64,000 nt of DNA from Deferribacteraceae bacterium (lineage in GTDB: Bacteria > Chrysiogenota > Deferribacteres > Deferribacterales > Deferrivibrionaceae): positions 1 through 64,000 of the forward strand of contig JAIHAR010000007.1 of NCBI GenBank assembly GCA_020054865.1, written 5' to 3'. How positions within the stretch are numbered: position 1 is the stretch's first letter; every line of letters starts with the position of its first letter. This document shows positions 1-7,179 of the stretch, piece by piece. The notes beneath the pieces are model-generated. The model was not told where the DNA came from. It did no database searches and saw nothing but the letters and a program-made list of their open reading frames with translations. Made by a program: the position numbers and the translations under genes.

Positions 1-646
1 TATCAAGGGCAAAGGCAGTTGTATAACTTCCTCTGATACCTAATTTTTCTTCATTTTTAAGAATTTCAACCCCTTCAGACTCAAGATCAACAATAAAAGC
101 TGAAATACCTTTGTGTTGCAAGCTCTTATCTTTTGTCGCAAAAACTACCCCAATCCCTTTAAATCCACCGTTTGTAATAAAAATTTTGCTGCCATTTATG
201 ATGTAGTTATCACCGTCCTCTTTGTATGTAGTAGAGATATTAGCTACATCACTACCTGCTTCGGGCTCAGTAAGAAGAATACAGCCGATTTTTTCGCCGC
301 TTGCAAGCTTAGGTAAAAATTCTTTCTTTTGCTCTTCGTTTCCAAACTGATAAATTGGGTCACATGCAAGTGAGGTGTGAGCTGAAATCATTACACCTGT
401 TGAGCCGCAAGCTTTTGATACTTCTTCCACAACTATAATATAAGAAAAGTAATCAAGTCCGGCACCACCGTATTCTTCAGGTATATATGTACCAAGGAAT
501 CCCATTTCGCCAATTTTTTTCATCAAGTCAGAAGGGATTTCGTGGTTTTTGTCAATCTCTGTCGCAATTGGTCTGATTTCATTATTTACAAAGTCCTTTA
601 CAGTGTCTCTTAATACTTTGTGGTCTTGGGTTAATTCAAAATCCAT
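1..646 (-). CDS. acyl-CoA dehydrogenase, N-terminal part (3' end outside window)
   Basis: This flavoprotein should oxidise acyl-CoA to trans-2-enoyl-CoA and pass electrons to an electron-transfer flavoprotein in the cytoplasm. I translated 215 residues from the ATG at 644-646; the gene runs off the left edge. Visible are the N-terminal helical domain and the beta-domain signature LTEPEAGSD (about residues 125-133), which contacts the flavin and substrate, followed by GSKIFITNG. A good Shine-Dalgarno (AGGAGG on the minus strand) precedes the ATG. It lies 11 bases downstream of the enoyl-CoA hydratase gene, so the two are probably one operon catalysing consecutive beta-oxidation steps. It most resembles short-chain (butyryl-CoA type) enzymes, but chain-length specificity cannot be read from this half. 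The family call is firm; the substrate is not. Confidence 0.93.
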   Translation of the reverse strand, partial: MDFELTQDHKVLRDTVKDFVNNEIRPIATEIDKNHEIPSDLMKKIGEMGFLGTYIPEEYGGAGLDYFSYIIVVEEVSKACGSTGVMISAHTSLACDPIYQFGNEEQKKEFLPKLASGEKIGCILLTEPEAGSDVANISTTYKEDGDNYIINGSKIFITNGGFKGIGVVFATKDKSLQHKGISAFIVDLESEGVEILKNEEKLGIRGSYTTAFALD

Positions 647-657
647 AATATTTCCTC

Positions 658-1443
658 CTAAATTCCTTTAAAATTTGCTTTTCTTTTTTCTATAAATGCT
701 GTCATGCCTTCTTTTTGATCCTGTGTAGAAAATAGATTGCCAAAAACTTTGCTTTCATAATGGTAGGCTTCATTGAGTGGCAGATTAATCCCATTTAAGA
801 TTGCATCTTTTGCCAATGCAACTGCAATCGGTGAGTTTGAAGATATTTTCTCTGCAGTTTTTAAAGCCATTTCAAGCAGCTGAGCTTTGCTGTCAAATAC
901 TTCATTGATTATGCTAAGGCTTTTTGCTTTTTCAGCCGGTATCATATTGCCTGTAAAGATTAATTCGTTGGCTATTTTTTCTCCAACAAGCCTTGATAGA
1001 TTTTGTGTACCACCAAAACCTGGAATAATTCCGAGGGTTACTTCAGGAAAGCCAAATTTAGCATTTTGGCTGGCATAAATAATATCACAGGCAAGGGCCA
1101 TTTCAAAACCGCCACCCAATGCATAGCCGTTTACTGCAGCAATCACTGGTTGAGGCATTTTTCTTATAAGCCTGAGGATATCGTGCCCTTTTTGTGCAAA
1201 TTTTGCTGCTTCAATGGGTGACATGTTAGCCATTTCTTTTATATCGGCGCCTGCTACAAATGCTTTTTCCCCATCTCCGGTTATAACTACTGCACAAATA
1301 TCTCTGTTTAGACTGATTTCATATAGGGAGCATTCTATCTCATTTAATACTTCCAGGTTTAGTGCATTGAGAGCTTCAGGTCTTGAGATGGTGAGTATTG
1401 ATGTTTTATTTTTGGTGTCTGTTTTGATAAATTTATTTTGCAT
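658..1443 (-). CDS. enoyl-CoA hydratase / crotonase family protein
   Basis: A 261-residue crotonase-fold enzyme, probably hydrating trans-2-enoyl-CoA to 3-hydroxyacyl-CoA. The oxyanion-hole segment FVAGADIKEM (about 62-71) and the ALGGGFE segment are present. Two glutamates near residues 114 and 134, spaced 20 apart like the catalytic pair of classical enoyl-CoA hydratase, support true hydratase activity. Length is normal. The open frame extends nine codons further upstream, but the ATG at 1441-1443 has an AAGGGGGAA ribosome site at the right distance, so I start there. It is first in an operon with the acyl-CoA dehydrogenase and faces a LiuR-like MerR regulator across a 275-base gap. It could be a short-chain crotonase or a broader enoyl-CoA hydratase. 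Confidence 0.93.
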   Translation of the reverse strand: MQNKFIKTDTKNKTSILTISRPEALNALNLEVLNEIECSLYEISLNRDICAVVITGDGEKAFVAGADIKEMANMSPIEAAKFAQKGHDILRLIRKMPQPVIAAVNGYALGGGFEMALACDIIYASQNAKFGFPEVTLGIIPGFGGTQNLSRLVGEKIANELIFTGNMIPAEKAKSLSIINEVFDSKAQLLEMALKTAEKISSNSPIAVALAKDAILNGINLPLNEAYHYESKVFGNLFSTQDQKEGMTAFIEKRKANFKGI

Positions 1444-1477
1444 AAATTCCCCCTTATTTAATATTAGCACATAAAAT

Positions 1478-1506
1478 CAGATAAATCTTTTTAACGTAAA
1501 TGTCAA
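1478..1506 (-). promoter_or_regulatory. candidate promoter of the enoyl-CoA hydratase operon
   Basis: On the minus strand a perfect TTGACA (1506-1501) is followed 17 bases later by TATCTG (1483-1478), a weak -10. The transcript would start about 30 bases before the hydratase ATG. The -35 lies inside the candidate MerR operator at 1491-1506, which would suit repression. The weak -10 keeps confidence modest. Confidence 0.4.
1491..1506. promoter_or_regulatory. candidate LiuR-like operator, site 1
   Basis: The 16-base sequence TTAACGTAAATGTCAA is an imperfect ACGT-containing palindrome. It matches a second copy at 1688-1703 at 12 of 16 positions. It covers the -35 element of the divergent hydratase/dehydrogenase operon. 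ACGT-containing palindromes are known for LiuR-type MerR regulators of acyl-CoA catabolism. The link to the adjacent regulator is inferred. Confidence 0.45.
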
Positions 1507-1643
1507 GTATAATATAACGCTATATTGAATTGATTGAACAAAAATTCAGGGACGTGCACTGTATGTTTTGCAATATTATGATATTTAAAGTATTACTGAA
1601 AATGTGTAGCGAATTACTGTGTGAAAAATATAGTTATATTTTC

Positions 1644-1670
1644 TTGACAAGTTGTAAAATTAAATATAAT
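1644..1670 (+). promoter_or_regulatory. candidate promoter of the MerR-family regulator gene
   Basis: TTGACA (1644-1649) and TATAAT (1665-1670) are both perfect hexamers, with a 15-base spacer. MerR regulators usually act at promoters with long 19-base spacers, so the short spacer here fits simple autoregulation better than DNA-twist activation. The next gene starts about 50 bases downstream. Confidence 0.5.
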
Positions 1671-1687
1671 AGTGTGATTGATTGTAA

Positions 1688-1703
1688 TTAACGTTAAGGT
1701 AAA
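1688..1703. promoter_or_regulatory. candidate LiuR-like operator, site 2
   Basis: TTAACGTTAAGGTAAA resembles site 1 (1491-1506). It sits just downstream of the -10 element of the regulator's own promoter, where a bound protein would block transcription. Autorepression is inferred. Confidence 0.45.
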
Positions 1704-1718
1704 GTATGGGTGAGGTTT

Positions 1719-2120
1719 ATGAAGATTGATAATAAGGGATATTACCAGATAGGGGAAGTTGCCACGATGTTGGGTGTTACTACCAGGACTATAAGGTATT
1801 ATGAGGAAATTGGACTGATGAGTCACCCCAAAAGGCTTGATGGTGGTATAAGAGTTTATGATAAGGATGATATAAAAAGGTTAAAATTTATTTTGAAATT
1901 AAAGGAGCTTGGGATAAGTTTGAAAGAGATGCAGGAATTGGCAGATATTTATAAAATACATCAAACGCCTGACAATATTATGCCAAAGCTTGTGGAAATT
2001 CTTGATTCTCATATTTCTAAAATTGATGCCAAAATTGCCAGGCTTGCTTCCCTTAGAAATGATATACTTGAATATAAGTCCAAAGTGATAGAAATAATGA
2101 AAAATAAATTTGGGGGTTAA
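1719..2120 (+). CDS. MerR-family transcriptional regulator, LiuR-like
   Basis: A 133-residue DNA-binding protein. The N-terminal winged helix contains YQIGEVATMLGVTTRTIRYY and EEIGLM, then the RVYDKDDIKRL wing and KELGISLKEMQEL, the standard MerR signature. The rest is a long dimerisation helix. No cysteine is present, so a metal or redox sensor of the ZntR/SoxR kind is unlikely. Sequence layout and position beside acyl-CoA dehydrogenase and enoyl-CoA hydratase genes fit LiuR, the MerR-type regulator of branched-chain amino acid and fatty acid catabolism. A GTG at 1710 is in frame, but GGTGAGG lies correctly before the ATG at 1719. The MerR family is certain; the LiuR role is inferred from similarity and context. 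Confidence 0.88.
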   Translation: MKIDNKGYYQIGEVATMLGVTTRTIRYYEEIGLMSHPKRLDGGIRVYDKDDIKRLKFILKLKELGISLKEMQELADIYKIHQTPDNIMPKLVEILDSHISKIDAKIARLASLRNDILEYKSKVIEIMKNKFGG

Positions 2121-2122
2121 TT

Positions 2123-2665
2123 ATGAAAAGAATTTTTATGCTTATGGTAGTTATGTTACTGCTTCCTTTATCTATTTTTGCGGTGGTTGTTGAGGATGTT
2201 AATATCCCTGACAATTATGTCCTGAATGGCAAAGAGCTTGTTTTGAATGGCTATGGATTAAGGAAAAAGTTTTTTATCAAAGTATACATTGGAGCCCTGT
2301 ATCTGGAGAAGAAGTCCCAAAGTCCTGCTGAGATTTATGATATGGACTCAAAAGTGATTAAAATGCATTTTTTGTATAAGAAAGTTGATTCTTCCAAGAT
2401 GAAAGAAGCTTTTGAGGATGGATTTAAAAATAATGGTGTTTCGAATATGGAGAGATTTAAACAATTTATAGATGTGTTTAATTTTGATGTCATGAAAGGG
2501 GATGAGATTGACCTCGTGTTGAGCGGTGATACTGTAATGGTAGTAAAAAATTCATCAAAGCTTGCTGAGTTTACTGATAAAGAGTTGGTGAATGCCGTTA
2601 TGAAGGTATACATAGGTGAAAAGCCTGCTGATAGTGGTCTCAAAGATGGGATGCTTTCTAAATAA
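2123..2665 (+). CDS. secreted chalcone-isomerase-like domain protein
   Basis: A 180-residue protein with a clear N-terminal signal peptide (about residues 1-20: basic start, long hydrophobic run ending in IFA). The mature part carries the chalcone-isomerase-like signature: VLNGYGLRKKFFIKVYIGALYLE, here read in two overlapping pieces, a KVIKMHFLYKKV strand, and GDTVMVV near the end. Related folds bind fatty acids. Bacterial members are exported and of unknown biochemical role. It starts 2 bases after the MerR gene stop with a GGGGG ribosome site, so they are co-transcribed, and a terminator follows. A lipid- or acyl-related role would fit the neighbourhood but is only inference. Confidence 0.8.
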   Translation: MKRIFMLMVVMLLLPLSIFAVVVEDVNIPDNYVLNGKELVLNGYGLRKKFFIKVYIGALYLEKKSQSPAEIYDMDSKVIKMHFLYKKVDSSKMKEAFEDGFKNNGVSNMERFKQFIDVFNFDVMKGDEIDLVLSGDTVMVVKNSSKLAEFTDKELVNAVMKVYIGEKPADSGLKDGMLSK

Positions 2666-2714
2666 AAGAATCTGCTTTTTGAGTTGACACTTTTATCGCA
2701 ATAATAATTTTGTC

Positions 2715-2746
2715 GGGGGGGGGCAAAATGCCCCCCCATTTTTTTA
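2715..2746 (+). terminator. intrinsic terminator after the merR-chalcone-fold operon
   Basis: GGGGGGGC (2717-2724), a 5-base loop and GCCCCCCC (2730-2737) form a strong hairpin followed by A and seven T. The G run starts at 2715. Confidence 0.85.
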
Positions 2747-2923
2747 GTAGCGTATTCTCGTTTAACAGATACATACTGATGTATCGGTGTCCATATTTTT
2801 TTCAATAATTTTTATAAATGTCAAATGTCTTGCAATGCAATCAAAATATTCTTTAATAAATTTTTTATAAACTGCAAAATATTGATGTAATGACAGAATG
2901 TAAAGAGAATAATAGTAAAATAA

Positions 2924-2936
2924 TGAGCATATGTCA
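2924..2936. promoter_or_regulatory. CATATG-type palindromic site a
   Basis: TGAGCATATGTCA, a near match to the inferred TTGAGCATATGCTCAA consensus shared by sites around the molybdopterin oxidoreductase operons. It lies about 170 bases upstream of the next site. The binding protein is inferred to be a DUF134 regulator. Confidence 0.4.
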
Positions 2937-3095
2937 ATTTAATCCAAAATGAAATTAAAAATTTTTTTAGAACTGAATTAAAACTTTATTGTTTTAGTAT
3001 ATTTTATAACTAATTGTTGTTATATGTAAAAAAAGTTATTGTCATTTGTATATAAAAACCAGAGATTTTAATCTGAACAAAAGCTAAAAAAAATA

Positions 3096-3123
3096 CTTGC
3101 ATATGCTCATAAACTTGTATATT
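3096..3123 (+). promoter_or_regulatory. promoter with CATATG palindrome (site b), WtpA-like gene
   Basis: CTTGCATATGCTCA (3096-3109) contains TTGCAT as a candidate -35. TATATT at 3118-3123 is a candidate -10, with a 15-base spacer. The block is nearly identical to the one at 4163-4191 before the first oxidoreductase operon, differing mainly by one inserted base. Overlap of the palindrome with the -35 suggests direct transcriptional control. Confidence 0.5.
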
Positions 3124-3136
3124 GTTTTCTTATAAA

Positions 3137-3149
3137 TGAGCATAAGACA
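3137..3149. promoter_or_regulatory. CATATG-type palindromic site c (degenerate)
   Basis: TGAGCATAAGACA is centred 41 bases (about four helical turns) from site b. It resembles site a with one change in the core. It would lie just downstream of the transcription start predicted for the WtpA-like gene. Confidence 0.35.
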
Positions 3150-3214
3150 GTAACATTGTATACAGCAACAAGTCCTGGCCGGGTCTTAGAGTAAATATAT
3201 GGTGGAGGTATGAT

Positions 3215-4162
3215 ATGAGAGTCGTATTGTTAGTGCTGGTATTTGCTTTAAGTGAATTTATAGTAGTAAATTCGGCAAGGTGTGAAATAAAAATCAATGT
3301 GCCAGAAGTATTTATCCAGTCTATGAAGAACATCAAAAAACAGTTTGAATCTGAAGATAAAGATAATAGTGTTATCGTTTTTGATGATGATTGCACGGTT
3401 TCTGCAAAAGATAATGTGAAAAAGATTTCCGAAACAGCAATTGATATTATACCTATGAAGTATATTGATGAGCATATGTCAAATAAATCTGCATCAGAAT
3501 ACGCATTTTTCATAACCTTTGCAACTGACAGAATGGTACTGGCTTATACCCAAAAAAGCAAGTATTCGACAGAAATTAACAGAGAAAATTGGCCTTCTTA
3601 TCTCAGAAAATCAGAGGTAAAGTTTGGGCTTGTTAGCGACTTTACCAAGATTTGCAATGTAAGACAACTGCTTGCCTTAAAACTCTCACAGAGAAGTTAC
3701 TTGCAGCCAAATTTATATGCTACTTTGTATAACAAGTCGCTTAAATATTCAAACGTCAGGGAGATTGTCGAAGCGTCACATCGAGGGGATGTTGATTATT
3801 TTATAACTTATAGGACTATCGCTATTGAAAATGGTCTTAACTACATTGAGTTACCTGATATGGCAAGCTTATCTAACGACTGTTATAAAGCTATTTACAA
3901 CAATACTTACGTAGAGATTCCTCAAGAAGATGGGAGCCTAAAAAGATTAAGCGGGGACTGCATATATTTCAGTATTGCTGTTAAGAAAGGGTATGAAAAT
4001 GACCCGGAAGTCACTGAGTTTTTAAATTATTTTCTTGGTGATGATGCAAAAGAGCTGCTTGAGTCGCATGGTTTTTACGTGGGGTTTTACCCGGAATTCA
4101 GAGGTGATCTAAAAAAATTAAGCTTTAGGCTTAGAGGGTTAGTAAATTATGCTGGATTTTGA
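3215..4162 (+). CDS. WtpA/ModA-like molybdate/tungstate-binding periplasmic protein (orphan)
   Basis: A 315-residue exported solute-binding protein (signal peptide about residues 1-24). Several stretches follow the WtpA tungstate-binding family closely: MVLAYTQKSKYSTEINRENW, then KFGL, GDVDYFITYRTIAIENGLNY with IELP, and EVTEFLNYFLGDDAKELLESHG. These place it in class II periplasmic oxyanion-binding proteins. Where WtpA proteins usually have a DPCGYR-type segment that helps ligate the oxyanion, this one reads KICNVR, so ligand binding may be altered. No ABC permease or ATPase gene is nearby. Instead it lies directly upstream of a molybdenum/tungsten oxidoreductase operon and shares its promoter cassette. 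It may deliver oxyanion to an unlinked transporter or act as a sensor. Start: the ATG after GGTGGAGG. Confidence 0.8.
   Translation: MRVVLLVLVFALSEFIVVNSARCEIKINVPEVFIQSMKNIKKQFESEDKDNSVIVFDDDCTVSAKDNVKKISETAIDIIPMKYIDEHMSNKSASEYAFFITFATDRMVLAYTQKSKYSTEINRENWPSYLRKSEVKFGLVSDFTKICNVRQLLALKLSQRSYLQPNLYATLYNKSLKYSNVREIVEASHRGDVDYFITYRTIAIENGLNYIELPDMASLSNDCYKAIYNNTYVEIPQEDGSLKRLSGDCIYFSIAVKKGYENDPEVTEFLNYFLGDDAKELLESHGFYVGFYPEFRGDLKKLSFRLRGLVNYAGF
3469..3481. promoter_or_regulatory. intragenic copy of the CATATG-type site
   Basis: TGAGCATATGTCA within the WtpA-like coding region is identical over 13 bases to site a (2924-2936). It may be chance or an additional binding site. Confidence 0.25.
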
Positions 4163-4191
4163 CTTGCATATGCTCATAAAAATTGTATATT
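4163..4191 (+). promoter_or_regulatory. promoter with CATATG palindrome (site d), oxidoreductase operon 1
   Basis: CTTGCATATGCTCA (4163-4176) begins one base after the stop codon of the WtpA-like gene. TTGCAT (4164-4169) and TATATT (4186-4191) are spaced 16 bases. It duplicates the 3096-3123 element. Transcription would start near 4198, leaving a leader of about 80 bases before the ATG at 4277. Confidence 0.5.
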
Positions 4192-4276
4192 GTATGCAAT
4201 TTAGAATATATTGATATAGCAATATTGTGTGGTTTTTAAGTGGCATAAGCTAATAAATCATAGGGAGGCTTATTTT

Positions 4277-6601
4277 ATGAGTTTTACCAGGCTAAAGTTA
4301 AGCAGAAGAAAATTTTTGGCTGCTTCTGGAGTTACCCTTGCTGCTGCCTCAATGGCAGGTGGCCTTAGTTCAATCAAGGCTGTAGCAAACGATGAGGCCA
4401 AGGGAAAATTAGGTGAGTTGGGCCGCAAATTTGTTCCATCATCATGTGCTATGTGTGTAAACAAGTGCGGGCTGATTGCTGAGGTAGTCAATGGAAAAAT
4501 CAGGAAGCTCAATCCCAATCCAAAGTTTTTTAAAAGCAGGGCGATGCTATGTGCAAGAGGAAATGCTGGTGTGGAAGAGCCTTATAATCCTGATAGGCTT
4601 AAAGCTCCTTTGTTAAGAGTTGGCAAAAGAGGTGAAGGTCAATTTAAAGAGATAAGCTGGGACGAGGCATTTAAGATTGTTGCAAAAAATCTTGATGAAA
4701 TTAAAAGAAAGTATGAAAACAGGTCTGCTGTTGCCTTTTATTCCACTGAAGGTTTTCAAGAAGAGTTTTTTCATTTTCTTGTTCAATCATATGGCTCTGC
4801 AAATACTGTAAGGCACCCGACTCTTTGCCTTTCCTCTGTTATTCAGGGTTGGTCTTCAGTGTTTGGTACTTACCCTGATGCTGATTTGACTCAAGCAGAA
4901 TTTGTCATAATGCTTGGTGCTAACAGAGGTGAAGCGTTAGTAACTCCGGATTCGATTGATTTTCAAAAGAATAGACCAAAAGGTCAGAAGATAGTTTATC
5001 TTGATCCAAGATTCACTGTAACTGCAAGCAAGGCAGACAAATGGTATCCGGTTAAGCCAGGCACAGACCTTGCATTTATACTTGCAGTTACAAATGTAAT
5101 CGTTGAAGAGGGACTATACGATAAAGAGTTTGTAGATAAATTTACTTTTGGTTTTGACAAATTAAAAGAGCATATAAAACCCTATACACCTGAATGGGCT
5201 GAAAAAGAGTGTGAAATATCTGCAAGTGAAATAAGATGGACAGCTCATGAATTTGCAAAATATGCACCAAGAAGTCTTGTCTATCCGGGAAGAAGAACTT
5301 CCTGGTATGTAAATGATGTTTATCTAAGGCGTGCATGTGCTATTTTGACAGCAATAGTTGGCAGCTTTGATGTACCTGGTGGTATAGTTCCAAAAAGTAG
5401 TATCCCCCTTGCAAAACATGATCCAATATTCCCATTTTTTGATATGTCAAAAGGGAGACTTGATGTAAGTTTTAAAGGGATAAAAGAGCTTTTGCCTGAA
5501 GATGAAAGGACTGCTGCAGGGCTTCCAACTGATTCCTGTACTTTTCTGGGGGAAAAAGATGGTAGCTGGCTTGCTTTCAGGGAAGCTGCGCTTCGCGGGG
5601 AACCTTATCCGATAAAAGCAATTATTGCATACAAGCAAAACCTTGTGGAATCTGCACCAAACAGGGAAAAAACTTTAAAACTTTTTGAGCAGATGGATTT
5701 TATCTGCACTATTGAAATACAGATGTCAGAGACAGCCTGGTATTCAGATCTTGTGCTTCCTGAGTCAACATATCTTGAAAGATGGGACCCATGTCATTCA
5801 CTTTCTGGTATCTGGCCTATTGTTACATTCAGGCAGCCTGTAATTGAGCCTCTTTTTAATACAAAGTCAATGCATGAAATAGCTGCAGGGATTGTAAATG
5901 AAATGCTTAAAATTCCATCCCTTTGGGATGATGCAGACAGTGCTGATGTGGAAGACTTCAAGGCTACGCTTGTAGAAGAAATTTTGAATAAGCCAACGGA
6001 AGAGTTTGTAAAATATCAGCTTTCTAAATACCCTGGTGCTTTTGACCAAATTAAAAAAGAGGGAGTATTCTATCTTTCAGATAAACCGGTATATGGCAAG
6101 ATGAGAAAAGAAGGGACAAGATTTAAGACAAAGTCAGGCAAAATAGAGCTTTATAATCTTAAATATGAAGAAAAGGGGCTTGATCCGTTGCCAGTTTACA
6201 GAAGACCTTCCCAGCCTGAGCCAGGGAAATACAGATTTATTCTCGGCAGACATGCATGGAATACCCACGCAGGTACACAGAACAACGAATATTTACATAT
6301 GATTCAGAAAGAAAACTCACTCTGGATAAACACTAAAGAGGCTATAAGGCTTGGTATTAAAAGTGGTGACTATGTAAAAGTGAAAAGCAAGGTTGGTGAG
6401 CAGATTGTAAAAGCTTATGTGACAGAGAAAATAAGACCTGACTGCGTATTTTATGCACATGGCTTTGGGAGAATATCAAAAGGTCTTTCACTTGTTTATA
6501 AAAAAGGTGCTTCTCAGGCAGCAATACTGGAAGATAAAATTGAACCTATCTCCGGTAATGCAGCTATGCATGAAACTTTTGTAGAGATTAAAAAGGCTTA
6601 A
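4277..6601 (+). CDS. molybdopterin oxidoreductase catalytic subunit, PsrA/PhsA-like, copy 1
   Basis: A 774-residue catalytic subunit of a periplasm-facing, quinone-linked reductase of the polysulfide/thiosulfate reductase group. Residues 9-14 (SRRKFL) plus the hydrophobic stretch after them form a twin-arginine export signal. Cys57, Cys60, Cys64 and Cys92 form the N-terminal [4Fe-4S] site. Cys184 in HPTLCLSS is the likely Mo or W ligand. The C-terminal molybdopterin dinucleotide domain ends with HETFVEI. The frame opens 16 codons earlier, but GGGAGG precedes the ATG at 4277 and gives an immediate Tat signal. It heads an A-B-C operon closed by a DUF134 gene. The real substrate (polysulfide, thiosulfate, another sulfur compound or a different oxyanion) cannot be decided from sequence alone. 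Confidence 0.9.
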   Translation: MSFTRLKLSRRKFLAASGVTLAAASMAGGLSSIKAVANDEAKGKLGELGRKFVPSSCAMCVNKCGLIAEVVNGKIRKLNPNPKFFKSRAMLCARGNAGVEEPYNPDRLKAPLLRVGKRGEGQFKEISWDEAFKIVAKNLDEIKRKYENRSAVAFYSTEGFQEEFFHFLVQSYGSANTVRHPTLCLSSVIQGWSSVFGTYPDADLTQAEFVIMLGANRGEALVTPDSIDFQKNRPKGQKIVYLDPRFTVTASKADKWYPVKPGTDLAFILAVTNVIVEEGLYDKEFVDKFTFGFDKLKEHIKPYTPEWAEKECEISASEIRWTAHEFAKYAPRSLVYPGRRTSWYVNDVYLRRACAILTAIVGSFDVPGGIVPKSSIPLAKHDPIFPFFDMSKGRLDVSFKGIKELLPEDERTAAGLPTDSCTFLGEKDGSWLAFREAALRGEPYPIKAIIAYKQNLVESAPNREKTLKLFEQMDFICTIEIQMSETAWYSDLVLPESTYLERWDPCHSLSGIWPIVTFRQPVIEPLFNTKSMHEIAAGIVNEMLKIPSLWDDADSADVEDFKATLVEEILNKPTEEFVKYQLSKYPGAFDQIKKEGVFYLSDKPVYGKMRKEGTRFKTKSGKIELYNLKYEEKGLDPLPVYRRPSQPEPGKYRFILGRHAWNTHAGTQNNEYLHMIQKENSLWINTKEAIRLGIKSGDYVKVKSKVGEQIVKAYVTEKIRPDCVFYAHGFGRISKGLSLVYKKGASQAAILEDKIEPISGNAAMHETFVEIKKA

Positions 6602-6611
6602 GGAGCAGGAA

Positions 6612-7169
6612 ATGAATGAGAAAAGATATGCAATTGTTTTAGATACAAAAAAATGCATAAATTGCAAGGCCTGTACTGTGGCCTGTAGAGCTGAGAATCA
6701 TGTGCCACATGAAGAGGGAGCTTATAGAATATGGGTAACCGCGCTTGAACTTCAGGGTAAGTTTCCTGATTTACATCAGGATTATGAGCCTTCTCAGTGC
6801 CAGCACTGTCAAAATACCCCTTGTGAAAGTGTTTGCCCTACAAGAGCAACATACAAGTCGCCTGAAGGGGTAGTTTTGGTTGATTATGACAAATGTATAT
6901 TGTGTAAAGCGTGTATGACTGCCTGTCCATATAATGCAAGATTTGTTCATGAACATCATAAGGCGATTGATAAATGTACTTTCTGTTATCACAGACTACC
7001 TGAAGGCAGAGAGCCTGCCTGTGTGGAAACATGTCCTACAAAAGTTAGGGTGTTTGGTGACTTAAATGATCCAAACAGCCAGGTAAGCAAGCTTTTGGAC
7101 ACTAATAGGTATTACCGTCTTAAAGAAGACAGAAATACCAATCCAAGACTCTATTATATAATTAAGTAA
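6612..7169 (+). CDS. 4x[4Fe-4S] electron-transfer subunit, PsrB-like, copy 1
   Basis: A 185-residue iron-sulfur protein that should shuttle electrons between the NrfD-type membrane subunit and the molybdopterin subunit. Four cysteine groups are visible: CINCKACTVAC near the N-terminus, CQHCQNTPCESVC, CILCKACMTACPYNARF, and CTFCYHRLPEG with PACVETCPT. This is the standard four-cluster DMSO-reductase-family arrangement. It has no signal peptide, as expected for a subunit exported together with its Tat-bearing partner. It lies 10 bases downstream of the catalytic subunit with a GGAGCAGG ribosome site. Copy 2 at 9926-10480 is closely related. Confidence 0.92.
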   Translation: MNEKRYAIVLDTKKCINCKACTVACRAENHVPHEEGAYRIWVTALELQGKFPDLHQDYEPSQCQHCQNTPCESVCPTRATYKSPEGVVLVDYDKCILCKACMTACPYNARFVHEHHKAIDKCTFCYHRLPEGREPACVETCPTKVRVFGDLNDPNSQVSKLLDTNRYYRLKEDRNTNPRLYYIIK

Positions 7170-7179
7170 GGAGGAAAAA

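Larger units (their letters stand above)
2747..3214. other. AT-rich non-coding region upstream of the WtpA-like gene
   Basis: No convincing coding frame in about 470 bases. It holds a perfect 7-4-7 inverted repeat (2768-2785, GATACAT/ATGTATC), three CATATG-type palindromic sites (listed separately), one candidate promoter, and a short GC-rich pocket (about 3172-3183) in the presumed leader before GGTGGAGGT and the ATG at 3215. The rest is extremely AT-rich. Confidence 0.7.

Noticed and set aside
2335-2805. Open frame of 156 codons on the minus strand over the chalcone-fold gene and its terminator
   Set aside because: It reads through the terminator hairpin and is antisense to a gene with a clear signal peptide; no support.
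3160-3214. Moco or tungsten-cofactor riboswitch in the leader of the WtpA-like gene
   Set aside because: The GC-rich pocket is only about 12 bases and the leader is too short for the known Moco RNA structure.
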